This document shows positions 24,880 to 33,942 of a stretch of 64,000 nucleotides of DNA, piece after piece. Position 1 is the first letter of the stretch. Each line of letters begins with the position of its first letter. The notes beneath the pieces are model-generated. The model did not search any database. It saw only the letters and a program-made list of their open reading frames with translations, and had not been told where the DNA came from. The stretch spans positions 31,202-95,201 of the forward strand of contig JBFWVC010000019.1 in the NCBI GenBank assembly GCA_050246945.1. Reading direction: 5' to 3'. The stretch comes from JAEUMD01 sp050246945. Lineage in GTDB: Bacteria > Pseudomonadota > Alphaproteobacteria > Rhizobiales > Hyphomicrobiaceae. A program made the position numbers and the translations under genes.

Positions 24880-25728
24880 ATGAAGCTCGTGCGATTTGGA
24901 CCCGCTGGCGACGAGAAGCCCGGATTGATCGATGCGCAGGGCATCGTTCGCGATCTCTCGCAGCACATCCCCGACATCGACCGGCGAACGCTCGGGGCCG
25001 ATACGATCGCCAAGCTGAAGTCGATTGACCATTCGACTCTACCCGCTGTGCCACAAGGCGTGCGGCTCGGTGCGCCGGTGGGTGACGTGCGCAACTACAT
25101 GGCCATCGGGCTCAACTACGCGGATCATGCAGCGGAGGCAGGCCTGCGTGTGCCGCGCGAGCCGGTCATTTTCAACAAGATCGGCAACTGTATCGTCGGG
25201 CCGAACGACGATATCATGATGCCGCGAGACGCGCAGAAGCTCGATTACGAAGTCGAAATCGGATTCGTCATCTCGAAGCGCGCACGCTACGTCGAGGAGA
25301 AAGACGCCGCCGATTACATTGCCGGCTATCTCGTCTGCAACGACGTTTCGGAACGGCATTTCCAGACCGAACGCTCCGGCCAGTGGGTGAAGGGCAAGGC
25401 GGCCGAAACGTTCGGACCGCTGGGCCCATGGCTCGTCACGCCTGACGAGGCGAGCGACGTCGACAGTCTTGCGATGTGGCTCGACGTGAACGGCGAGCGG
25501 CGCCAGACCGGCAACACCTCGACGATGATCTTCAAGATTCCTTACATCCTCTCCTACATGACGCGCTTCATGGTGCTGGAGCCAGGCGATGTGGTTGCAA
25601 CCGGTACGCCTCCCGGCGTCGCGCTCGGCATGAAGGAGCCCAAGTGGCTGCAAGTGGGCGACGTGGTGACGCTCGGCATCGATAAGCTCGGCGAGCAGCG
25701 CAGCCGGATCGCGGCATTCAAGCTGTGA
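24880..25728 (+). CDS. Fumarylacetoacetate hydrolase family protein
   Basis: A 282-residue FAH-fold enzyme; the family cleaves or decarboxylates 2-oxo acid intermediates of aromatic and sugar catabolism with Mg2+. Seen are the domain start NYMAIGLNYADHAAEAG, the acidic metal-binding stretch DYEVEIGFVISKRAR (D-x-E-x-E pattern), VCNDVSERHFQTERSGQW and the C-terminal GDVVATGTPPGVALGMKEP. This matches the ureidoglycolate lyase-like or 2-keto-3-deoxy-fuconate type subgroup; the substrate cannot be decided from here. It is a single-gene unit between terminators. Confidence 0.88.
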   Translation: MKLVRFGPAGDEKPGLIDAQGIVRDLSQHIPDIDRRTLGADTIAKLKSIDHSTLPAVPQGVRLGAPVGDVRNYMAIGLNYADHAAEAGLRVPREPVIFNKIGNCIVGPNDDIMMPRDAQKLDYEVEIGFVISKRARYVEEKDAADYIAGYLVCNDVSERHFQTERSGQWVKGKAAETFGPLGPWLVTPDEASDVDSLAMWLDVNGERRQTGNTSTMIFKIPYILSYMTRFMVLEPGDVVATGTPPGVALGMKEPKWLQVGDVVTLGIDKLGEQRSRIAAFKL

Positions 25729-25907
25729 GGTGCCAAGCTTTGATCTGGCGTTCCGCGCGGCTTGACTGCGCGACGACAGTGGAGTGCATGGCGCGGTGTA
25801 AATCGAACGACGGGATCGTCCCTGATCGACCGTGCTCGAGTTGGGCGAAAGCGGGCACACGATTTAGCCCTGCGCTTTGAGCATGTTGAGCTGAGCCGCG
25901 GCGAAAT

Positions 25908-26588
25908 TCACTGCCCCAGTTGCTGAAGTATCTGCCGTGCCAGCCTCTCTGCCTCCGCAGGATCGATGCGGTCCATGTACGGCATGGGCTCGCGCGGCAG
26001 TTGCGCTTCCAGCAGCGCACGGATCTGCGCTTCCGTCGCTTCGATGTCGGGCCTCGAAGCCTCGATGGGGCGGGCGAACTCGGGGGATGGCTGCTTCGAC
26101 GAGGGAGCGTGCAGAACCGGCGCTGCAACGTTCATCGCACCGTTTGCTTCGACCACCATGCGGTTGCCATTCAACACGCCAAGCACATGAACGCTGACCG
26201 GCAGACTGGCGCTGGCTTCGAGAAGCCGGCCGTCCGTGTCTGCATGGAATGTCGTCGACGCTGATCTCATGGCCTCTGGGAGATTGGCCGTGAAGGCCCG
26301 TCGGAAGGCTGCCTCCATTTCCACGTCATTTTCGAGTGATTGCTTGGCGGCAAAGCTCAGGCCGGCGTTGATCGCAGTCTGCAGCTGGTGGCGTGCAGCA
26401 TTGGCACGCCCGTAGTCCAGGGCACCGATTGAGACCGCGACGAGCGGCAGAAGCAGGGCGGCGAAAATCAAGACGATGTTGCCGCATTCATCGCGCAAAA
26501 AGTCACCTTGAGGCCGCCACTGCAAGATCTGATGTACCGGCTTGAGGAGCTCGGCGGAAAGATGAGCGCGGCAAAGTTTGGCTGGCAT
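25908..26588 (-). CDS. Tad-like (TadE/TadG) pilus-assembly family protein
   Basis: A 226-residue protein with one membrane segment near residues 36-56 (NIVLIFAALLLPLVAVSIGAL) directly after RDECG, the pattern of the TadE/TadG N-terminal domain, in which a short cytoplasmic head is followed by a helix and a periplasmic part. The rest is a predicted periplasmic region with Pro/Glu-rich C-terminus. No tad cluster is nearby, so it is an orphan; its role in pili is uncertain. Start is ATG at 26588. Confidence 0.7.
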   Translation of the reverse strand: MPAKLCRAHLSAELLKPVHQILQWRPQGDFLRDECGNIVLIFAALLLPLVAVSIGALDYGRANAARHQLQTAINAGLSFAAKQSLENDVEMEAAFRRAFTANLPEAMRSASTTFHADTDGRLLEASASLPVSVHVLGVLNGNRMVVEANGAMNVAAPVLHAPSSKQPSPEFARPIEASRPDIEATEAQIRALLEAQLPREPMPYMDRIDPAEAERLARQILQQLGQ

Positions 26589-26729
26589 GGTGCTGCCTCG
26601 AAGTGCTCCGTCGATGCGCCCGAGGATAGAGTGCCAATAGCCAACGCACGTCTAGCAGATCCCGTTCCGGTAAGGGATGTTTGCCGTAATGGTTGAGGCG
26701 GCGCTAAGGCGCGTCCAGGGATGGCGCAT

Positions 26730-27188
26730 TCACCAGCCACCGCCAGTTGCGGGCCACGATCCCATCGGCCAGATGCCAGGCGGCGACATGGCTGATCCAA
26801 ACGGATAGCCACCCGCCCAGGGCGAGGTTTGCCACGGCGATTGCCAAGGGCTCCCCCATCCCGTCGGCATGTATCCGGGCAGGCCGTATCCATAGGGATT
26901 GTAGAGTTGAGGAGCACTCCCTAGTCCGCGCCACGGACTTCCCCATCCGCCCCAAGGGCTGCCGTAGCCGCCCGGAAAGGCGCTGGACCCCGCTCCGGGA
27001 TAATCCACAGTCGGCCCATACCATGGCCCGAACGGATTGGACTGTGCCCAGTAGGAGTAGCGCGGTCCGCCTCCGATCTGGAACGAGAAGCAGAAGAAGG
27101 CATCCGCAGGGCGCGGCAAGGCAGCCAAGCCCAGCACGGTCATGGCGATGAGGGATGCGATACGCGCGCTGTTGTCGTTCCGCGACAT
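26730..27188 (-). CDS. Exported Gly/Pro/Trp-rich protein
   Basis: A 152-residue protein with a signal peptide (ASLIAMTVLGLAALPRPADA, cleavage before FFCFSF). The mature part is composed mostly of Gly, Pro, Trp, Tyr and Ser, with irregular repeats such as GSPWGGWGSPWRG and SPWQSPWQTSPWAGG. No fold is recognised; it is likely a disordered surface or periplasmic protein. A frameshifted reading would give a less ordered result, while this frame has a clean signal peptide, so I trust it. Confidence 0.65.
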   Translation of the reverse strand: MSRNDNSARIASLIAMTVLGLAALPRPADAFFCFSFQIGGGPRYSYWAQSNPFGPWYGPTVDYPGAGSSAFPGGYGSPWGGWGSPWRGLGSAPQLYNPYGYGLPGYMPTGWGSPWQSPWQTSPWAGGYPFGSAMSPPGIWPMGSWPATGGGW

Positions 27189-27293
27189 GGGAAGGGGCCT
27201 CGCATCGAGTGAGACGCGAGGCCCAGTGTGGCGCGACCGGGCGCGCAGGTAAAGCGCAAGCTTTCGCTAGGCTTTCCAGATCCCTTCCATGCC

Positions 27294-28151
27294 TCAGTCC
27301 CTGAGCAACTCGTTGATTGAGGTCTTCGAGCGCGTCCTCTCGTCGACCCGCTTGACGATCACCGCGCAGTAGAGCCCAGGACCGGCCGAGCCGTCGGGTA
27401 GCGGCTTTCCAGGCATCGTTCCAGATACAACCACCGAATAGGGAGGCACTTGTCCGAAGAATTTTTCGCCCGTTGCGCGGTCGATGATCGTCGTGGACGC
27501 GCCGATGTAGACGCCCATCGACAACACCGAGCCCTCGCCGACCCGAACGCCTTCCGCCACCTCGGCACGCGCGCCGATAAAGCAGTTGTCCTCGATCACC
27601 ACCGGCCCGGCCTGCAATGGTTCGAGCACGCCACCGATGCCGGCTCCCCCTGAGATGTGGCAGTTCTTGCCGATCTGCGCGCACGAGCCGACCGTCGCCC
27701 AGGTATCTACCATCGTGCCGCTGTCGACATATGCACCGAGGTTGACGAACGATGGCATCAGCACGACGCCCGGCGCGATGTAGGCCGAACGCCGCACGAT
27801 GGCGCCCGGAACGGCGCGGAAGCCGGCGTCCTTGAACGTCTGCGCGCTCCAGTCACCGTACTTCAGGGGCACCTTGTCATAGCCGTGTACCCGGCTGGCG
27901 TAGGTGCCGCTCTTCTGGAACGGAATGATCTCGTTGTCGTTCAAGCGGAACGACAGCAGCACTGCCTTTTTCAGCCATTGATTGACGACCCATTCGCCGT
28001 CGGTCTTCTCAGCCACCCGTGCCTTGCCGCTGTCGAGCAGGTCCAGCGCGGCCTCTACCGCGTCGCGGACCGCTCCTTTGGTCGCGGTGTTGATGGTGTC
28101 GCGGGCCTCGAAGGCGGCTTCGATGGTGTCTTTGAGGTCGGCGTGCGACAT
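27294..28151 (-). CDS. dapD: 2,3,4,5-tetrahydropyridine-2,6-dicarboxylate N-succinyltransferase
   Basis: A 285-residue enzyme of the succinylase branch of lysine and meso-diaminopimelate synthesis, transferring succinyl from succinyl-CoA. The start is ATG 28151 (SHADLKDTIEAAFEARDTIN) with AGGGAGCAG upstream; the open frame extends 44 codons further but that part is not DapD-like. The left-handed parallel beta-helix is seen as hexapeptide repeats at about 110-220 (VNLGAYVDSGTMVDTWATVG, then IGKNCHISGGAGIGG). The length is usual. lysA, for the last step of the same pathway, is at 37450 but not in the same unit. Confidence 0.96.
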   Translation of the reverse strand: MSHADLKDTIEAAFEARDTINTATKGAVRDAVEAALDLLDSGKARVAEKTDGEWVVNQWLKKAVLLSFRLNDNEIIPFQKSGTYASRVHGYDKVPLKYGDWSAQTFKDAGFRAVPGAIVRRSAYIAPGVVLMPSFVNLGAYVDSGTMVDTWATVGSCAQIGKNCHISGGAGIGGVLEPLQAGPVVIEDNCFIGARAEVAEGVRVGEGSVLSMGVYIGASTTIIDRATGEKFFGQVPPYSVVVSGTMPGKPLPDGSAGPGLYCAVIVKRVDERTRSKTSINELLRD

Positions 28152-28410
28152 CGGCGGCTGCTCCCTGGAAAATGTCCTGATGGGTTTTGTTGGGCCGAGG
28201 TTGTGGCGTCTCGTGCCTGTGGTGTCAATCACGCGGCCGCAGCACTCCGTTCGCTGCACGACTGTCCTGCGCCCACCAGGCATGGCTCTGCGCGGCTACA
28301 CCTCGGCACCATTTGTTTTCGCCCTGGAAGATTTATGTTTGCAGTCCTACGAATCTCGCTAGCTTCGATTCGCCGCACGAGGGGTGCGGTTTTCCAAGCG
28401 AGATACGGCC

Positions 28411-28713
28411 ATGGCCAAGAAACCGGCAAGCGAGAAAACGAGCGCCAAGGTCGCCTCTGCGGCGGCGAAGGTTCTCAAGGACCCTAAGGCATCCAAGGGC
28501 GCAAAGTCGGCTGCGGCGTCTGCTCTGACCCAGAAGGGATCGGACGAGAAGACGAGCGCGGCGGTTGCTTCCAAGGCGGCTAAGGTGCTGAAAGACCCCA
28601 AGGCATCGAAGGCTGAAAAGACCGTAGCCGCGTCTGCGCTGACGCAGAAGGCAGGCAAGGCCCCGGCCAAGAAGGCAGCGCCGTCCAAGAAAGCGCCTGC
28701 GAAGAAGAAGTGA
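28411..28713 (+). CDS. Lys/Ala-rich protein with two tandem 35-residue repeats
   Basis: A 100-residue highly basic protein starting at ATG 28411. Two copies of a 35-residue unit (28432-28536 and 28546-28650) read EKTSA.VAS.AAKVLKDPKA and end SALTQK. The C-terminus is a histone H1-like tail made of Lys, Ala and Pro (KAPAKKAAPSKKAPAKKK). It could bind DNA or act as a compact stress protein, but that is speculative. A terminator follows at 28784. Confidence 0.7.
   Translation: MAKKPASEKTSAKVASAAAKVLKDPKASKGAKSAAASALTQKGSDEKTSAAVASKAAKVLKDPKASKAEKTVAASALTQKAGKAPAKKAAPSKKAPAKKK
28432..28650 (+). repeat. Tandem 105-base coding repeat
   Basis: Two 105-base units separated by nine bases inside the Lys/Ala-rich gene. 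The shared core AAKVLKDPKASK is identical in both copies at the protein level. Confidence 0.75.
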
Positions 28714-28783
28714 TCCCATAGGGCCAAGGGTAGCGGCACCAGCCCGCCTTCGGCACGTCAGGGCCAGAGGCTGAATTTATGCG

Positions 28784-28818
28784 GGCGGAGCTTTGGGCTC
28801 CGCCCCATTTTATTTTTT
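28784..28818 (+). terminator. Intrinsic terminator after the Lys/Ala-rich gene
   Basis: GGCGGAGC (28784-28791), loop TTTGG, GCTCCGCC (28797-28804), then CATTTTATTTTTTC. Confidence 0.85.
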
Positions 28819-28957
28819 CTCTTCGCGTCGGCCAAGGACCACTGCGATACATGTCCAGTGCCGCCGGTCTGTTGGCTGCCGGCGTCACGTGGTGCGGCAC
28901 GAGCGATGCTATTGATGTACATCGACTGCGCGGGCCGTCGAAGGGTGGAGGAACGAG

Positions 28958-29299
28958 ATGGCACTCGAACGTTGTGTGTCCGAAATGGGCATGGGAGTGG
29001 ATGTGCACGGCCGGGACTACACCCGGGCTGCCCGGCGGGCCGTGAGCGATGCGATACGTCATTCCAGCCTCAGCCTCTTTCGCGCCGTGGGCAAGTCTCG
29101 TGACGAAATGCATATCCATGTGGTGATCGGCGTGCCTGAACCGGATCGCGTCGACCTTGATGCCGTGGCGAAAGAACTACCCTACGGCCAGGTGACCGTG
29201 ACTGCCGAGAAAGGCGGCCTTGAAGTGCCCAACGCGAACGATACCGACGCGATCGTTATCGCCAATGCGGCGGTACTCGTCCATTTCGACTTGTCTTGA
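28958..29299 (+). CDS. Lin0512 family protein
   Basis: A 113-residue protein of the Lin0512 family, small conserved proteins of unknown function. EMGMGVDVHGRDYTRAARRA in the first 30 residues and AIRHSSLSLF are diagnostic. The rest contains a VHVVIGVPEPD-like strand. The ATG has GGAGG upstream. It is a single-gene unit between two terminators. Confidence 0.8.
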   Translation: MALERCVSEMGMGVDVHGRDYTRAARRAVSDAIRHSSLSLFRAVGKSRDEMHIHVVIGVPEPDRVDLDAVAKELPYGQVTVTAEKGGLEVPNANDTDAIVIANAAVLVHFDLS

Positions 29300-29640
29300 G
29301 GCTGGTTTTCGTAGCTCGCGGCGAGCCCGGCATCTCCGATCGAGAGGGCCTCGGTGAAAAAATGCGCCGAAGCGGACGTATCGCGCGAATGCGGCGGCAT
29401 CGGAAGTGCGACGGGCGGGGCCTTGTGGCTCCGTCCTTTTTTGTCGGGGCACTTTCTCAAGGTGAAGCGCGCATGCCGGCGAATTTCAGCAATCTTTGCA
29501 GATTTGCAATTCGAGAAGATTTTTGACGACATCTGCTTCAAACAACGTTCGCCGCATTAATCGCGTGCCAAGTCGAGCGACCATATACTTTAAAAGTCAG
29601 ATCTGTCTTCGTCTCCGATTGTTTCCAAAGGGTACCCGTC
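29300..29640. other. Intergenic region before the cyclase gene
   Basis: About 340 bases containing the terminator at 29416 and, towards the right, an AT-rich part that should carry the promoter of the cyclase gene. No gene is supported. Confidence 0.4.
29416..29445 (+). terminator. Intrinsic terminator after the Lin0512 gene
   Basis: CGGGGCC (29416-29422), loop TTGT, GGCTCCG (29427-29433) with one G-U pair, followed by TCCTTTTTTG. Confidence 0.75.
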
Positions 29641-30963
29641 GTGAGAGAAATCATCGAGTCGAAGTCCCTTAGATTCTGGATCGCGCTGGCGCTATTCATT
29701 TCCATTGCACCTTTGGCCATTTCAGCCATTGGCGGCTTTGTGCTTCTGGACCGTGGCGTCATCTCACCGTTCCACGACATTGCCTCCCGGCATCGCAAGC
29801 AGATCATGCCATCGCAAGAACTCAGGACGCTGATGTGGGACACATTGGTGCCCGTCGACGAATACATTGAGGACCGCAATGCCCTGCATTCGGCTTCCTA
29901 TCGCGATATTCGCACGCGGATTGCGGGTCAGTTCGCAAACGTGATCGAGGCCTTTGAACAGGAACCGCGGACGCAGGAACTCCTTGAGCGTGCGCAAGGC
30001 ATGTGGACGAAAGCGGACGACCAAGCGACGCGAGTCATCTCTGAAATGGCGCAGGCCAATAGCCCGGAAATCCTTGAGGCGCAGCGCCAGTTTCACGCCG
30101 AGGTGGAGGCAGCTTCCGACATTTTGAAATCGGTCGCGGAACGGATCGCTACCGCAGTACATGTGGACCACGATCAGGCGCTTCTACAATATGAGCGCGC
30201 AATCTGGATTTCGATCATCGCAGGAATCGTCTGTCTGATCGCAATATCCGTCAGCATGTTCATGGTTGGTCGGATCATCGGCTCGAGCGTCGACCGGCTT
30301 GTCGATGGCGCCTCGCGGTTTGCCGACGGTGATCGGTTTCATCGCATCGACATCCAGGTGCCGCCGGAGTTGGGTCGTGTGGCCAACGAGTTCAACTTGA
30401 TGATTGAACGTATCCGGGACACGGAAGCTGACCTCGCCGCGCTTGCCAACGCTGACAGTCTCACTCGCCTTGCCAATAGGCGCGCCTTCGACGCGATCTT
30501 CGCCGAGGAGGCCGCGCGCCGCAAACGATATGGTGGCAGCATGTCGCTGCTGGCAATCGACTTGGACCGCTTCAAGAACATCAACGACACGCATGGACAC
30601 AACGGCGGTGACGAAGTGCTCCGCGCCGCCGCAAAAATTCTGTCGGCAAGCATCCGGCCGGTTGACCGCTTGTTCCGGATCGGCGGCGAAGAGTTCGCCG
30701 TCATCCTGCCACACACCGAACTGGCCGGCGCATGCGACGCAGCAGAACGGTTGCGGCAAGCAATTGAAAGCATGGAAGTGGTCTTCAACGGAAAGGCAAT
30801 CCCCGTGACGACGAGCATCGGTGTGGCGTTGGTTGCCGACAACATGACGCAGGAAAGCGCTATGCAGGCCGCCGACTCCGCGCTGTATCAGGCCAAGAAA
30901 ACCGGCAGGAACAAGGTTGTCGTCAACGGTTTGGCGCCGATATCGAGCAAAACCGCCGCGTGA
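29641..30963 (+). CDS. Membrane diguanylate cyclase with HAMP and GGDEF domains
   Basis: A 440-residue protein that makes cyclic-di-GMP from GTP. The first membrane helix is at about 11-33 and the second at about 183-206, enclosing a helical periplasmic sensor of about 150 residues. A HAMP linker follows (about 205-260), then the GGDEF domain with the active-site motif GGEEF at 348-352. The inhibitory I-site RxxD is present (R339, D342), so product feedback is likely. The start is GTG 29641, with AAAGGG upstream. A PilZ receptor is encoded at 1696, but the two need not be partners. Confidence 0.9.
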   Translation: MREIIESKSLRFWIALALFISIAPLAISAIGGFVLLDRGVISPFHDIASRHRKQIMPSQELRTLMWDTLVPVDEYIEDRNALHSASYRDIRTRIAGQFANVIEAFEQEPRTQELLERAQGMWTKADDQATRVISEMAQANSPEILEAQRQFHAEVEAASDILKSVAERIATAVHVDHDQALLQYERAIWISIIAGIVCLIAISVSMFMVGRIIGSSVDRLVDGASRFADGDRFHRIDIQVPPELGRVANEFNLMIERIRDTEADLAALANADSLTRLANRRAFDAIFAEEAARRKRYGGSMSLLAIDLDRFKNINDTHGHNGGDEVLRAAAKILSASIRPVDRLFRIGGEEFAVILPHTELAGACDAAERLRQAIESMEVVFNGKAIPVTTSIGVALVADNMTQESAMQAADSALYQAKKTGRNKVVVNGLAPISSKTAA

Positions 30964-31343
30964 GTTTGCATTCGAGTGATCGGTGCGGGAGAGGGCGGCA
31001 AGACCTCTTTCACAGACCCAATTCGAGCATGCTCGCTGGGCGCGAGGAACAGGGCGATTTGCGCTTTTGCTTGGCAAAACGGCAACGCCCGGCCACCAAG
31101 TTTGAGGGCGGCGAACTCGGTCGGCCGTGGTCCATTGCACGCGTGGTCGCATCAGGCGTGCGTCAGCTCAATGTTCTGAGAGAAGCATTCCGCCGGTCCC
31201 GTCGGCACGCCGGTCTCGTCAAACCTCTAATCTTCCAACGTTCTTATTGAATTCCGTTCATCGGCGCACTACGGTCCGTCCGTCTGGCTAGTTTCAGACG
31301 ACAGATTAGATTCCATCGAGCACATCGCTCAGGGAGTTCGCAA
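30964..31343. other. Intergenic region before the PQQ dehydrogenase gene
   Basis: About 380 bases. Small frames are open but carry no motif. The last 30 bases hold AGGGAG, the ribosome-binding site of the next gene. No strong terminator hairpin was seen after the cyclase gene. Confidence 0.4.
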
Positions 31344-33341
31344 ATGATCTCACGATCGAAATGGCAACTGCTGTTGATCGGCAGCATGGCTGTGGCTCTG
31401 GTCGGCCCGGTAGTTGCGCAGGAGCTAAGCCAACCTGGCGCCGGTGGTGACGCAGCGAAGGGCAAGTCAGAGTTTGAGTCGAACTGCTCCGCGTGTCATT
31501 CCGTTAAGGCTGGCGAGGCTTCCATTGGACCGAATCTGTCAGGTGTCTTCGAACGGCTATCGGGAACGCTGCCCGGCTTCGACTACACGCCGGCTCTGCA
31601 AAACGCTCAGGTTCTTTGGACCGCATCCAATCTGGATGGCTTGCTGGCCAACTCGGGTGAAAAGGTGCCGGGCACTGCGATGAGCGTCAATATCGACAGG
31701 GTCAGCGACCGAGCCGATATCATCGCCTACCTCAAGACCTTGGGACCACCCAACCCGTCACCCGATTCGATCACGAAAAAGAAAACGCCGCTGATGGATG
31801 GGCCCACTCAGGCTGAACTCGACAAGGCCGAGTCCGGCACGGACTGGCTTCAGACCAACAAGGGCTACAGCGCAACGCGCTATTCGCCTCTCGACCAGAT
31901 CAATAAGAAGAACGCTGCAGAGCTGCGTCCGATCTGTGTCTACCGGTCGGGCCTCAGAGGCAGTCACGAGACGTTTCCCGTCGTCTACGATGGGGTTATC
32001 TATGTGACAACCGGAACTGCGACATCGGCCGCCGATGCGAAGACGTGCAAGCAGCTCTGGACGCACAACCACAAGGTTGGAAGAAATATTCGATCCCTCA
32101 ATCGCGGTCCGGCCATTGCGAAGGGGCGGCTGGTTCGTGTGCTTCCCGACGGACGAATCGTTGCTCTCAACATGAAAGACGGATCACTGCTGTGGGAAAA
32201 CAAGGTCGCCGGACCCGAGGAGTCCGCGTTCATGGCCATGCCGCCGCTGATCTGGAACGACATGGTGTTCCTAGGTCCGGCTGGTTCTGACTGGGGGCTG
32301 CGAGGCTGGGTCGCGGCCTACAATCTTTCGGATGGGAAGGAGATCTGGCGCTTCTATACGATCCCGTCCGAGGGTGACCCCGTATTGAAGACATGGAAAA
32401 AGCCCGAAACCGCCAAGTACGGCGGCGGCGGCGTCTGGACAGCGATTGCAATGGACACGGAAAAGCAGTTGCTACTCGTGCCGGTCGCCAACCCCGCTCC
32501 GGATTGGAATCCCGCCGCACGTCCAGGCGATAACCTCTACACTGGCTCTGTTGTCGCTCTGGATGCAAAGACCGGCAAATTGGCTTGGTACAAGCAATTC
32601 GTGGTCAACGACGGACATGACTACGACATGACCAGTGCGCGTCCGCTGATTTCCGCAGAAGTAGGCGGAAAGAAGCGGGATCTGCTGGTGATCGCGGGCA
32701 AGGATGGAATTCTGCGTCTGTTGGATCGCGATACGCGTGACGTGCTTTATGAAAGCCCGTTCGCGAAGCAGGAAAACGTCGACAAGCCGATTACGCCGGA
32801 AGGCGTGCATGTCTGCCCCGGTTCAGTCGGTGGATCCGAATGGGCCGGTGCGGCTTTCAATCCCGTTACGTCGACGGTCTTCATCGGCGCGGTTGAGCTA
32901 TGCGGAGTCTATCAGTCGCGTGAGCTGGAAGCCAATCCAGGCACCGGGAAAGGCTTTTTCGGTGGAAACTTCATCCCGGACAACAACGGCAAGGCCGGTG
33001 GGCGCCTTTCTGCCTTCGATGCGTTGACTGGAAAACTGAAGTGGCAGCAGGAATGGACGACGCCGTCGGTGGCAGGCCTTACCGCAACCGCAGGCGGACT
33101 CCTCATTACCGGCAAGACATCGGGCGAGTTCATTGTGCTCGATGCCGACACGGGAGACACGCTCTATTCGTTCAGCTCCGGCGGCGGCTTCGGTACAGGT
33201 CCGGTGACTTACGAGCTCGATGGCAGGCAGTACATTGCAGCGGTGTCAGGAGTGGTCTCGCCGTATTTTGCCGGGCGCGGCTCGCTTGATGTCATCGTCT
33301 TTGGCGTCGGGCCCTATCAGCCGACCAAGCCTGCAAAATAG
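31344..33341 (+). CDS. PQQ-dependent quinohemoprotein dehydrogenase with an N-terminal cytochrome c domain
   Basis: A 665-residue periplasmic oxidoreductase. The signal peptide ends near VVA-QELS (residue 26). A cytochrome c domain follows, with the heme site CSACH (48-52) and a probable Met ligand at 113. From about residue 150 the chain is an eight-bladed PQQ propeller (GYSATRYSPLDQINKKNAAEL, then WAGAAFNPVTSTVFIG near the end). In MxaF/XoxF-type enzymes the catalytic Asp lies in a DYD-like site; here D426-Y-D428 keeps the +2 Asp associated with lanthanide-dependent forms. Most quinohemoprotein alcohol dehydrogenases have the heme domain at the C-terminus, so the N-terminal place is unusual. 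The substrate is unknown. Confidence 0.88.
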   Translation: MISRSKWQLLLIGSMAVALVGPVVAQELSQPGAGGDAAKGKSEFESNCSACHSVKAGEASIGPNLSGVFERLSGTLPGFDYTPALQNAQVLWTASNLDGLLANSGEKVPGTAMSVNIDRVSDRADIIAYLKTLGPPNPSPDSITKKKTPLMDGPTQAELDKAESGTDWLQTNKGYSATRYSPLDQINKKNAAELRPICVYRSGLRGSHETFPVVYDGVIYVTTGTATSAADAKTCKQLWTHNHKVGRNIRSLNRGPAIAKGRLVRVLPDGRIVALNMKDGSLLWENKVAGPEESAFMAMPPLIWNDMVFLGPAGSDWGLRGWVAAYNLSDGKEIWRFYTIPSEGDPVLKTWKKPETAKYGGGGVWTAIAMDTEKQLLLVPVANPAPDWNPAARPGDNLYTGSVVALDAKTGKLAWYKQFVVNDGHDYDMTSARPLISAEVGGKKRDLLVIAGKDGILRLLDRDTRDVLYESPFAKQENVDKPITPEGVHVCPGSVGGSEWAGAAFNPVTSTVFIGAVELCGVYQSRELEANPGTGKGFFGGNFIPDNNGKAGGRLSAFDALTGKLKWQQEWTTPSVAGLTATAGGLLITGKTSGEFIVLDADTGDTLYSFSSGGGFGTGPVTYELDGRQYIAAVSGVVSPYFAGRGSLDVIVFGVGPYQPTKPAK

Positions 33342-33367
33342 TTTGGCCCGTGTAGCTTGAACAATGC

Positions 33368-33402
33368 GACGAGGGCGAGAGGGTTTCCCGCTCGCCCTCG
33401 TC
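33368..33402 (+). terminator. Hairpin after the PQQ dehydrogenase gene
   Basis: GACGAGGGCGAG (33368-33379) pairs perfectly with CTCGCCCTCGTC (33391-33402). The T-tract is poor (GATTCCTT). It lies between convergent genes and may serve both. Confidence 0.6.
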
Positions 33403-33491
33403 GATTCCTTGCGGCACGCACCTCGCCTCGACAGGGGCCAGACGTGATTAAATCCAGACCTGACCAGCTCTATTGATGGAAACCGTCGGCG

Positions 33492-33881
33492 CTACAACTC
33501 GCCTGTCAGGAACTGCGCGCGCCCATGCCCGAACGACCAGTCTTCGTCCGAATTCTCGACGACTGATACCATCACATCGGTGGCTGGAATTCCTGCCCTT
33601 TTTTGCAGCTCCTCGCATACCAGCCGGTAGAAGGTCTGCTTCTGCTCGCGCGGGCGTGGCCGTGTGATCACCTGAATCATGACGCGGTTGTCGGTACGGG
33701 GGATATCGAGCCCGGTATCCTGCATGACGAGGTGCGTCGGCTTATGTTCGCTGACGATCTGATAGAGGTCGCGCTCGGGCACCTTGAAGGCCGCGAGCAT
33801 CGCGGTATGCACCGCTTCGGAGATGGCGCGGATCTGATCCGCGCCGCGCCCTTCGACGACGTCGATACGCATCAATGGCAT
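33492..33881 (-). CDS. Tautomerase family protein (4-oxalocrotonate tautomerase-like)
   Basis: A 129-residue enzyme of the tautomerase superfamily. After removal of the start Met the N-terminus is PLMRIDVVEG, giving the catalytic Pro-1. The second half (HLVMQDTGLDIPRTD and VMIQVITRPRPREQKQ) fits the longer Tautomerase_2 group. Such enzymes tautomerise or dehalogenate small unsaturated acids. It is 61 bases downstream of the tlpA-like gene and may share its transcript. Confidence 0.82.
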   Translation of the reverse strand: MPLMRIDVVEGRGADQIRAISEAVHTAMLAAFKVPERDLYQIVSEHKPTHLVMQDTGLDIPRTDNRVMIQVITRPRPREQKQTFYRLVCEELQKRAGIPATDVMVSVVENSDEDWSFGHGRAQFLTGEL

Positions 33882-33942
33882 TCTAGGCGTTCCTCCCCAT
33901 GCACAAGCCTGTTCTGCACCGAAGCGGCATCCGATGAAATCG

